Part shown: in pieces, positions 1 through 5,298 of the stretch
Layout of the letters: each line of letters starts with the position of its first letter
Position numbering within the stretch: position 1 is the stretch's first letter
Source: Pseudomonadota bacterium
GTDB taxonomy: Bacteria > Pseudomonadota > Alphaproteobacteria > Rhizobiales > Afifellaceae
Assembly: GCA_023417735.1 (NCBI GenBank)
Contig: JAEZEK010000300.1
Location: forward strand, 1-5,313
DNA length: 5,313 nt
Direction of reading: 5' to 3'
The notes under the pieces: generated by a model
Database searches by the model: none
The model's input: the letters and a program-made list of their open reading frames with translations, nothing else
What the model was told of the DNA's origin: nothing
Program-made: the position numbers and the translations under genes

Positions 1-190
1 CGACCTGGCCGACGGCGGACGGCGTCTCGCCGAGCTCGGCGAGCAGGGCGGCGACGCCTTCGTCGATGGCCCGGGCGTAGTCGTCCACGGTGGACGAGAC
101 CTTCTTCGTGCGGAACCGTCCGTCGCCTCGGACCGCGACGAGGTCGGTGAAGGTGCCGCCGATATCGGCGCCGATGCGGATCTCAGTCAT
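1..190 (-). CDS. hyuA: HyuA-like hydantoinase/oxoprolinase subunit A, N-terminal fragment (runs off the left edge)
   Basis: Only the first 63 codons lie in the window; the gene continues past position 1. The start of the protein carries an acidic-glycine phosphate-binding motif, IGADIGGTFTDLV (residues 6-18 approximately), typical of the HyuA/acetone carboxylase beta/5-oxoprolinase N-domain, which has the ASKHA ATPase fold. In the family this subunit uses ATP to activate or phosphorylate the substrate for the HyuB partner. The ATG at 190-188 lies inside the end of the hyuB-like gene: the two share 8 bases (ATGACTGA on the minus strand). No good Shine-Dalgarno sequence precedes it, so translation is probably coupled to the upstream gene. 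Family assignment is firm. The substrate (hydantoin, lactam, oxoproline or ketone) cannot be told from this fragment. Confidence 0.9.
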   Translation of the reverse strand, partial: MTEIRIGADIGGTFTDLVAVRGDGRFRTKKVSSTVDDYARAIDEGVAALLAELGETPSAVGQV

Positions 191-1973
191 GCGCGGCCGC
201 CGCGAGTTCCGGCGCCGTGGCCGGCTCCTGCTTCCGGACGGGGCCTCGATCGCTGCGCAGGCGCGCGCGAAGGCGTTCCGTGCCGAGGGCATCGACCGTC
301 CATCGGGCGGTATCGACCAGCACGCCGTAATCGGCGCGCGCGCCTTCCTCAGAAACGAGGCCGTCCCGCACGTCCCGGAGGACGAGGGCCGGGTCGCGCT
401 GGAGGGGATCCCCCCAGCCGCCGCCGCCGGCGATCTCGTGCCGGAACACCTCGCCCCGGCGGAGCGTCGCCGTCAGCTTCCCGGGCAGCGGCTCGAAGCC
501 GGCGCCGCGGTCGATCAGGTTGACGGAGGGGTGGCCCGGCAGCCCGCCATGCAGGCCGTAGGGCCGGAAGGCCTGGCGGTCCGCCCGGACCTGCAGCACG
601 GCCTCCTGCTCGAGCAGGCGGTAGTCGCGCCGGATCGCCGCGCCGCCGCGATAGGTGCCGGCGCCGGCGCGATCCGGCACGAACTCGTAGGCGAGCACCT
701 GGATCGGCTGCTCGGCCTCGATCAGCTCGATCGGCTGGGTCGCCATGTTCACGAAGAGGTTCGAGGCGCCGTCGAGGCCGTCCGCGAAGGGGCGCGCGCC
801 CCACGCGCCGCAGACGAAGTCGACGTGGATGAACGGCGTCCGGTCCGGCCGCCGGCCGGCGATCGTTATGCCGGTATTGCCGCCTTCGGATGCCGCGAAG
901 ACACGGTCCGGCAGCATGGCGGCGAGCGCCCCGAGGCAGCAATCGAGCATCCGGAATCCGGTCAGGCCGCGCGCGGCGCAGGCCGCCGGCGGCAGGGCGT
1001 TCGCGATGGTGCCTTCCGGAGCGCTGACCTCGATCGCGCGGAACACGCCCTCGTTGATCGGGAGGTCGTGCGACACGACCGTGAGGATCGCGGTGTAGGT
1101 CGCGGCCTTCGTGTAGGAGAGCGTGTTGTTGATTGCGCCGCGCACCTGCGGCGCGCTGCCGGTCCAGTCGACGGCGAGGCGGTCGCCCGCCTTGGTCACC
1201 GTCACCTTCAGCCGGATGGGCTTGCCGATCTCCACCCCGTCATCGTCGATGAAGTCCTCGAACGTGAAGGTCCCGTTTGGGAGCCTGGCGAACTCCGCCC
1301 GCGTCATGCGCTCGGAATAGTCGATCAGCTCGCGCTCGAGCGCGGCGAAGGCGGCCCGCCCGTGCCGCTCCGCAAGTTCGAGAAGCTGGCGTTCCGCGAC
1401 GTGGCAGGCGGCCATCTGTGCGCGCAGGTCGCCTGCGAGCTTCGCCGGCAGGCGGACATTGGCTTCGATGAGGCGCATCAGCGTCTCGTCGCGGCGGCCG
1501 CCGGCATAGAGCTTGGCGGGAGGAATCCGGAGCCCCTCCTGGTAGATCTCCGTGGAGTCGGAGGCGTTCGACCCCGGCACGCGGCCGCCGACATCGGCGT
1601 GATGGCAGACCGTGGCGGAGAAGCCGATCCGGTCCGCGCCCATGAAGACCGGCTTCATCAGGAAGATGTCCGGCAGGTGCATGCCGCCTTCGAACGGATC
1701 GTTCAGGATGAAGACGTCGCCGGGGGCCATGTCGTCGCCGAAGCGGGCGAGCACGGCCTGCATCGCCGTCGGGATCGAGCCGAGATGGCCGGGCAGCGTC
1801 AGCCCCTGCGCGACGAGAAGCCCGTCCGCATCGGTCACGGCCGTGGCGAAGTCCATGTTGTTCTTGAGGACGCCGGAATAGGCCGTGCGCATGAGGGTCA
1901 CGGCCATCTCGTCCGCGATCGCGCGCAAGCCGTTCTTGAACAGCTCGAACTCGACCGGATCCCTTGGCGCCAT
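183..1973 (-). CDS. hyuB: HyuB-like hydantoinase/oxoprolinase subunit B
   Basis: This 596-residue protein spans the usual length of the Hydantoinase_B family, the partner of HyuA in N-methylhydantoinases, caprolactamase, acetophenone/acetone carboxylases and fused 5-oxoprolinases. Family blocks seen in order are DPVEFELFKNGLRAIADEM (5-23), LMRTAYSG (27-34), DFATAVTDADG (41-51), FILNDPFEGGMHLPD (88-102), HHADVGGRVPGS (124-135), NVRLP, DWTGSAPQVRGAINN, and GGGGWGDP near 516-523. D41, H99, D102 and H124 match, even in number, the metal ligands I recall for the caprolactamase CapB subunit. The ATG at 1973 was chosen because the family N-terminus begins there and TTGGGGGAT lies just upstream; the open frame continues to 2153, but that extension resembles no family sequence. 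The stop overlaps the hyuA-like start by 8 bases, indicating one operon. The gene is intact and probably cytosolic. Family is certain; substrate is unknown. Confidence 0.95.
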   Translation of the reverse strand: MAPRDPVEFELFKNGLRAIADEMAVTLMRTAYSGVLKNNMDFATAVTDADGLLVAQGLTLPGHLGSIPTAMQAVLARFGDDMAPGDVFILNDPFEGGMHLPDIFLMKPVFMGADRIGFSATVCHHADVGGRVPGSNASDSTEIYQEGLRIPPAKLYAGGRRDETLMRLIEANVRLPAKLAGDLRAQMAACHVAERQLLELAERHGRAAFAALERELIDYSERMTRAEFARLPNGTFTFEDFIDDDGVEIGKPIRLKVTVTKAGDRLAVDWTGSAPQVRGAINNTLSYTKAATYTAILTVVSHDLPINEGVFRAIEVSAPEGTIANALPPAACAARGLTGFRMLDCCLGALAAMLPDRVFAASEGGNTGITIAGRRPDRTPFIHVDFVCGAWGARPFADGLDGASNLFVNMATQPIELIEAEQPIQVLAYEFVPDRAGAGTYRGGAAIRRDYRLLEQEAVLQVRADRQAFRPYGLHGGLPGHPSVNLIDRGAGFEPLPGKLTATLRRGEVFRHEIAGGGGWGDPLQRDPALVLRDVRDGLVSEEGARADYGVLVDTARWTVDALGTERLRARLRSDRGPVRKQEPATAPELAAAAHD

Positions 1974-1976
1974 TCG

Positions 1977-1983
1977 ATCCCCC
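1977..1983 (-). promoter_or_regulatory. Ribosome binding site of the hyuB-like gene
   Basis: GGGGGAT on the minus strand lies 3 bases before the ATG at 1973, with its G-run 5-9 bases upstream. It is G-rich rather than a canonical AGGAGG, but supports this start over upstream in-frame ATGs. Confidence 0.5.
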
Positions 1984-2052
1984 AAGCCGCCGGGGCCGGA
2001 ACGCGGAGATCGCCCTCCGGCGCTGATCCGGCACGGCGAAGTCGGCGCTTCG

Positions 2053-2087
2053 CCCATTTTTGGAGATCTTATGAGCCGTAAAATGGG
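2053..2087. promoter_or_regulatory. Inverted repeat CCCATTTT-N19-AAAATGGG, candidate operator
   Basis: Two perfect 8-base arms at 2053-2060 and 2080-2087 flank 19 bases. The right arm lies in the spacer between the predicted -35 and -10 of the hyuB promoter, the -10 lies between the arms, and the left arm covers the likely transcription start. This is where a repressor would sit. The arm centres are 27 bases apart, which is long for one simple dimer, so a tetramer, a dimer with wide reach, or chance are all possible. No regulator gene is in the window. Confidence 0.4.
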
Positions 2088-2095
2088 ACTGTCAA
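2066..2095 (-). promoter_or_regulatory. Predicted sigma70-type promoter of the hyuB-hyuA operon
   Basis: Read on the minus strand, a perfect -35 hexamer TTGACA (2095-2090) is followed by 18 bases and then TAAGAT (2071-2066), which matches 4 of 6 bases of the -10 consensus. Transcription would begin near 2058-2060, leaving a leader of about 86 bases before the ATG at 1973. The block is conspicuously AT-rich against the surrounding GC-rich DNA. The prediction is from sequence only. Confidence 0.6.
2079..2084 (+). promoter_or_regulatory. Possible -10 element for the flavin reductase transcript
   Basis: TAAAAT matches 5 of 6 bases of the sigma70 -10 consensus on the plus strand. The best -35 at a workable distance is poor (TTTTTG at 2057-2062, 16-base spacer). 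If used, it gives a leader of about 140 bases before the ATG at 2232. It overlaps the divergent hyuB promoter and one arm of the inverted repeat. The remaining 2090-2231 shows no better plus-strand promoter by eye. Confidence 0.25.
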
Positions 2096-2231
2096 CAAGT
2101 GTCAGGGTCAATGCGCCCCAAGCGGCGTCCGGTGCCACTTTGCTGCGGATCAAGGCGCGCGGGCCGGCGAAGGATCATCGTGGATCCGTTCGGGCGCATC
2201 GGGGGGAGGCTCCGCGCGCCGGGGAGTAGTC

Positions 2232-2759
2232 ATGCGCGATCTGCCCCTGTCCGAGGTCTACCGGCTGCTGGAGCCCGGTCCCGTCGTGCTCCTCAGCACG
2301 GTCCAGGACGGCCGGAACAACCTGATGGCCATGTCGTGGCACATGATGGTCGAGTTCACGCCACCCCTCGTCGCCTGCGTGGTGAGTCGCAACGACTTCA
2401 GCCATGCGGCGCTGCGTGCCGGGAAGGCGTGCGTCATCGCCATCCCGGCGGTCGAACTCGCGCCGAAGGTCGTCGCGGTCGGAAACTGCTCGGGCCGCGA
2501 GGTCGACAAGTTTGCAGCATTCGGGCTGACGCCGAAGAAGGCGTCGCGCGTGGCCGCGCCGCTGGTGGCGGAGTGCTTCGCCAATCTGGAATGCCGGGTG
2601 AAGGACGAGCGGCTCGTGCCGGATTACGACCTGTTCATCCTCGAAGTCGTGAAGGCGTGGCATGAGCCGGGTGGAGAGCCGAAAACGATCCACCATAACG
2701 GCTACGGCCGTTTCGTCGTCGACGGGGACGTGCTTGCGCTTCCCTCGAAGATGCCATGA
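2232..2759 (+). CDS. Flavin reductase-domain protein (FMN-binding split barrel, DIM6/NTAB type)
   Basis: The 175-residue protein fits the Flavin_Reduct family in length and pattern. The N-terminal strand block GPVVLLSTVQDGRNNLMAMS (16-35) is the family's typical opening, followed by PPLVACVV (44-51), a central REVDKFAAFGLTP segment (89-101) and a C-terminal HHNGYGRF (154-161). Family members bind FMN or FAD; some reduce free flavin with NAD(P)H, often for a two-component monooxygenase, while others have no assigned activity. No monooxygenase gene is visible here, so the partner is unknown. The ATG at 2232 follows GGGGAG (2221-2226) by 5 bases. There is no signal peptide or membrane segment, so it should be cytosolic. 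It is transcribed away from the hyuB-hyuA pair and stands 25 bases before the phosphoesterase gene, probably in one transcript. Family is well supported; exact role is open. Confidence 0.88.
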   Translation: MRDLPLSEVYRLLEPGPVVLLSTVQDGRNNLMAMSWHMMVEFTPPLVACVVSRNDFSHAALRAGKACVIAIPAVELAPKVVAVGNCSGREVDKFAAFGLTPKKASRVAAPLVAECFANLECRVKDERLVPDYDLFILEVVKAWHEPGGEPKTIHHNGYGRFVVDGDVLALPSKMP

Positions 2760-2784
2760 CGAGGGTCGGCGGGGCCGGGCACCG

Positions 2785-3762
2785 ATGTCTCTGCGATCTC
2801 CCGAGCTGTCAGCGGAGGAACGGGCGGCGCTCGCGGCGCTCGAGCCGCGGATCGGCCATCTCCATCTCCGCCAGCGGCTCGGCCTCGAGCACGACTACGA
2901 GACGCACGTATTCAGGCGCGGGACGCATTTCCTCCACCTCGAGAACTGGTACTCGGTCCACGGCCTGATCCGCGCCGGGCTGACGCTCGCCGGTTTGCAC
3001 GCGCGCGGCCGCCGCAATGCGCTCGCGATCGAGATCCGGGAGCACGTGGTGGACGTCCCGCATCTGCCGGAGGCGTTCGAGGGCTACACGATCCTGCACG
3101 TCTCCGATCTGCACTTCCGCGCCGATCCGGCCTTCCTGGCGGCCCTAGTCGACCGGGTGGCGGGGCTCGTCTACGACCTCTGCGTCATGACCGGTGACTA
3201 TCGCGCCCTCACCTTCGGCCCCTGGCAGGCGGCGGCCGACGGGCTGGCGAGCCTCAGGCCGCATCTCGCCGGGCCGATCTACGGGGTTCTCGGCAACCAC
3301 GACACGATCCGGATGGTCCCGGCGCTGGAGGATGCCGGCTACCGGCTCCTCCTCAACGAGTGGGTGAGGCTCTCGCGCGGAGGGGAGGCGATCTATCTCG
3401 CCGGCATCGAGGACGCGCACTTCTACCGGCTGGAGAACTATCATCGCGCCGCGCACGACATTCCGCGCGACGCGGTGTCGATCCTCTTGTCGCACACGCC
3501 GGAAGCCTATCGCCATGCGGCCCATGCCGGGTTCGACCTGATGCTCTGCGGTCACACGCATGGCGGCCAGATCTGCCTTCCCGGCGGCATCCCGGTGCTG
3601 ACCGATGCCGACAGCCCGCGACGGCTGGCGCGGGGCCCGTGGCGCTGGCACGGCATGGCCGGGTACACGTCCGCCGGCGCGGGCACCTCGATCGTGGACG
3701 TCCGGCTCAACTGCCCGCCGGAGGTCACCTTGCACCGCCTGCGGCGCGGACCGGCTCAATAG
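2785..3762 (+). CDS. Calcineurin-like metallophosphoesterase
   Basis: The 325-residue protein has the full dinuclear-metal phosphoesterase motif set: SDLH (107-110), GDYR (137-140), GNHD (170-173), the lone His in LLSHTPE (H237) and GHTHGGQ (256-262). The order and the GHTHGGQ ending place it near the YkuE/YaeI-type phosphodiesterases, some of which act on lipid-linked or nucleotide substrates. Unlike YkuE it has no clear N-terminal membrane helix; instead about 100 residues precede the first motif, including an aromatic HLENWYSVHGLIRAGLTL stretch (51-68) that could touch a membrane. The ATG at 2785 was chosen because homology-like sequence starts there and residues from an upstream ATG at 2662 would overlap the previous gene. 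Its Shine-Dalgarno is weak (GGCGGGG about 10 bases upstream), so coupling to the flavin reductase gene is plausible. Substrate unknown. Confidence 0.9.
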   Translation: MSLRSPELSAEERAALAALEPRIGHLHLRQRLGLEHDYETHVFRRGTHFLHLENWYSVHGLIRAGLTLAGLHARGRRNALAIEIREHVVDVPHLPEAFEGYTILHVSDLHFRADPAFLAALVDRVAGLVYDLCVMTGDYRALTFGPWQAAADGLASLRPHLAGPIYGVLGNHDTIRMVPALEDAGYRLLLNEWVRLSRGGEAIYLAGIEDAHFYRLENYHRAAHDIPRDAVSILLSHTPEAYRHAAHAGFDLMLCGHTHGGQICLPGGIPVLTDADSPRRLARGPWRWHGMAGYTSAGAGTSIVDVRLNCPPEVTLHRLRRGPAQ

Positions 3763-4247
3763 GGGCGGTCGCGGACCCCGAGCCGGAAGAGAATCCGCGA
3801 GAGAACCGCCTCGAGGAGCATGAAGATCGCGATCACGACGACGATGTCGAGGAAACCGAGATCCAGCGCCGGCCGGAGAAGAAGGAGCGGCAGCAGGACC
3901 TCCGGGATCTGGTCGAGTGCGATCGCCTGCGCGTGGACCGCAAGGCCGAGGCGCCTCTTGGTGAAGCTCGAGACGAGGTCGCCGGTCAGCGCGGCGGCGG
4001 CGACGGCCGCTCCCGTCGTCCAGTCGAAGCCGAGGAGCGGCGCGGACAGGCTCGTCGCGGCGAGCGCGGCGACGATGCCCCGGATCGTCTTCGACGCTCC
4101 GAACAGCGGGCGACCGTCGAAGAACCTGATGCCGCCATCGAGGGGACGCGAGAGGCGGCCGCCGAGGATGCGCGTCGCGAGGACGGGGGCGCTGTTCGCC
4201 ACGCCGATGAGGATCAGCACCCGCAGCAGCAGGACGGGGTCCGCCAT
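3756..4247 (-). CDS. CarS-like (DUF46) CDP-archaeol synthase family membrane protein
   Basis: A 163-residue, very hydrophobic protein. Three blocks match the CarS/DUF46 family: DGRPLFGASKTIRG (44-57), GDLVSSFTKRRLG (89-101) and ALDQIPEVLLP (110-120). CarS transfers CMP from CTP to an ether-lipid phosphate (digeranylgeranylglycerol phosphate) in archaea and is distantly related to bacterial CdsA. Likely membrane segments are about 5-22, 58-74, 76-90, 113-124 and 131-150, so it should sit in the inner membrane. Length is close to the archaeal enzymes. The ATG at 4247 is preceded by AAGGA (4259-4255) at a 7-base spacing. Its end overlaps the end of the phosphoesterase gene by 7 bases on the opposite strand. 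In a bacterium the lipid substrate is unknown; an alternative CDP-lipid or polyprenyl-lipid synthase role is possible. Family call fairly sure, reaction inferred. Confidence 0.82.
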   Translation of the reverse strand: MADPVLLLRVLILIGVANSAPVLATRILGGRLSRPLDGGIRFFDGRPLFGASKTIRGIVAALAATSLSAPLLGFDWTTGAAVAAAALTGDLVSSFTKRRLGLAVHAQAIALDQIPEVLLPLLLLRPALDLGFLDIVVVIAIFMLLEAVLSRILFRLGVRDRPY

Positions 4248-4254
4248 TCAGCGA

Positions 4255-4259
4255 TCCTT
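4255..4259 (-). promoter_or_regulatory. Ribosome binding site of the CarS-like gene
   Basis: AAGGA on the minus strand lies 7 bases before the ATG at 4247 and supports that start. I see no convincing -35/-10 pair for this gene in the 4248-4410 spacer. Confidence 0.6.
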
Positions 4260-4354
4260 CAAGGGTGCGGCTCGGGCGATCCGCAAGCGCGACGGCAGGG
4301 CGCGTTCGCACCACCATCGCACATGCGCCTCCCCGCCGGAACGCCGCCTTCCGT

Positions 4355-4382
4355 TTGCACGCCGCGGCTGCGCTGCTAACCA
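4355..4382 (+). promoter_or_regulatory. Possible promoter of the aldo/keto reductase gene
   Basis: TTGCAC (4355-4360), a 16-base spacer and TAACCA (4377-4382) resemble a weak sigma70 promoter. Transcription would start near 4389-4391, leaving a short leader of about 20 bases that still contains the ribosome binding site. The -10 overlaps the left arm of the inverted repeat at 4380-4414. Confidence 0.3.
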
Positions 4383-4414
4383 TGTCCGCATCTCGGTGGA
4401 GGGGGCGGACATGG
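4380..4414 (+). repeat. Perfect 10-base inverted repeat around the aldo/keto reductase RBS and start codon
   Basis: CCATGTCCGC (4380-4389) and GCGGACATGG (4405-4414) are exact reverse complements separated by 15 bases. The ATG start at 4411-4413 lies within the right arm and the GGAGGGG ribosome binding site (4398-4404) fills the end of the loop. In RNA this would fold into a GC-rich hairpin hiding the start codon; in DNA it could be an operator that also overlaps the candidate -10. Which applies depends on the true transcription start. Confidence 0.55.
4398..4405 (+). promoter_or_regulatory. Ribosome binding site of the aldo/keto reductase gene
   Basis: GGAGGGGG lies 5 bases before the ATG at 4411, a strong match in sequence and spacing. 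It decides the start, because the open frame runs upstream without a stop as far as 3820. Confidence 0.8.
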
Positions 4415-5262
4415 CGGGCGGCGGGATCGAAGTGACGAGCAGGTCCGGAGCGCGCTTCCCCGCGCTCGGTTTCGGGACGGGGAGCGTCGGCGAGGATTGC
4501 GAGAAGACGGTGCTCGCGGCGCTCGAGGCGGGGTACCGCCACATCGACACGGCGCGGAAATACGGCACGGAGCGCGGCGTCGGCGCCGCCATCCGCGCCA
4601 GCGGCCTGCCGCGGGACGACCTCTTCGTCACGACGAAGGTCTCCCACGAACATCTCCGCGCCGACGATTTCGCGCGCTCCACCGAGGCGAGCCTACGCGA
4701 CCTCCAGCTCGATCGCGTGGACCTCCTGCTCGTCCACTGGCCGCTGCCCGACATGCCCTTCGAGGAGACGATCGGCGCGCTCGCCGAGATGAAGCGGCGC
4801 GGCCTGACGCGGCACATCGGCGTGGCGAACTTCAACATCGATCTCCTCGAGAAGGCGATCGCGGCGTCGCCGGAACCGCTTTCGGCGCTGCAGGCCGAGT
4901 ATCATCCGTTCCTGGACCAGGCGAAGGTGCTGGAGTTCTGCCGCAGCCGCGGCCTGGTCTTCATCGCCTACTGCCCCCTCGCAAGGGGCAAGGTGTTCGG
5001 CGACGCCGTGCTCGCCGAAGTCGCCGCGGAGCGTGGCCGGACCGTCTCGCAGATCGTGCTGCGATGGCTGGTCCAGCAGGAGGGGGTCGCCGCGATTCCG
5101 AGTTCGACGAACCCGGAGCGGATCCGCGACAATCTCGGCATCTTCGACTTCGAGCTGAGCGCGGCGGAGATGCGCCGGATCAACGGGCTGGCGAGGCCCG
5201 ACGGGCGGATCGTCAACCCGAAGGGGCGCGCGCCCGTCTGGGACGCGGCAGAGCAGGCCTGA
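4411..5262 (+). CDS. Aldo/keto reductase (2,5-diketo-D-gluconate reductase-like)
   Basis: The 283-residue protein is a full-length member of the aldo/keto reductase superfamily, a cytosolic TIM-barrel NAD(P)H oxidoreductase that reduces carbonyls to alcohols. The catalytic tetrad is complete: D46 and Y51 in GYRHIDTARKYGTE, K76 in VTTKV, and H109 in LLVHWPLP. Other family blocks are LGFGTGS (19-25), RHIGVANF (134-141), QAEYHPFL (161-168) and IPSSTNPERIRDN (229-241). In that last block the usual IPKS lysine, which contacts the 2'-phosphate of NADPH in many members, is serine (S231), while the arginine (R237) is kept; cofactor preference may be altered. The overall pattern resembles bacterial DkgA/DkgB-type enzymes of about 270-290 residues. 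The start is set by GGAGGGGG 5 bases upstream. It appears to be a single-gene unit, divergent from the CarS-like gene. Natural substrate unknown. Confidence 0.95.
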   Translation: MAGGGIEVTSRSGARFPALGFGTGSVGEDCEKTVLAALEAGYRHIDTARKYGTERGVGAAIRASGLPRDDLFVTTKVSHEHLRADDFARSTEASLRDLQLDRVDLLLVHWPLPDMPFEETIGALAEMKRRGLTRHIGVANFNIDLLEKAIAASPEPLSALQAEYHPFLDQAKVLEFCRSRGLVFIAYCPLARGKVFGDAVLAEVAAERGRTVSQIVLRWLVQQEGVAAIPSSTNPERIRDNLGIFDFELSAAEMRRINGLARPDGRIVNPKGRAPVWDAAEQA

Positions 5263-5267
5263 GGCGA

Positions 5268-5298
5268 CGGGCGGGCCGCGCCTGGCGCTCCCCGCCCG
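5268..5298 (+). terminator. GC-rich stem-loop after the aldo/keto reductase gene, possible terminator
   Basis: CGGGCGGG (5268-5275) and CCCGCCCG (5291-5298) form a perfect 8-base stem 5 bases after the stop codon, and the loop can itself pair as GCGC/GCGC. No T-run follows, so it is not a textbook intrinsic terminator; it may act as a weak terminator or 3'-end protector. In such GC-rich DNA a chance repeat is also possible. Confidence 0.4.

Noticed and set aside
90..2081. Long plus-strand open frame (663 codons) opposite the hyuB-like gene
   Set aside because: It is a GC-bias shadow: low-complexity Arg/Ala/Gly/Glu-rich translation with no family motif, while the minus strand encodes an unmistakable HyuB.
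2106..2111. TTGACC as an alternative -35 for the hyuB operon
   Set aside because: At 17 bases spacing the -10 would read TCCCAT, a poor match, while TTGACA/TAAGAT nearby is much better.
1974..2153. N-terminal extension of the hyuB-like protein by 60 codons
   Set aside because: The extension matches no family sequence, would run across the predicted promoter and start site, and a G-rich RBS precedes the ATG at 1973.
2172..2187. Small hairpin GGATC-N6-GATCC in the flavin reductase leader
   Set aside because: Only 5 base pairs around a BamHI-like palindrome; expected often by chance and not near the RBS.
2175..2696. Minus-strand 173-codon open frame opposite the flavin reductase gene
   Set aside because: Shadow frame; the plus strand has the coherent flavin reductase motifs.
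3820..4410. Upstream in-frame extension of the aldo/keto reductase by 197 codons, suggesting a fusion
   Set aside because: This stretch is antisense to the CarS-like gene and has no domain features; a strong RBS 5 bases before 4411 marks the real start.
3145..4653. Minus-strand 502-codon open frame across three genes
   Set aside because: It crosses the phosphoesterase, CarS-like and aldo/keto reductase genes out of frame, is Arg/Pro-rich and has no recognisable motif.
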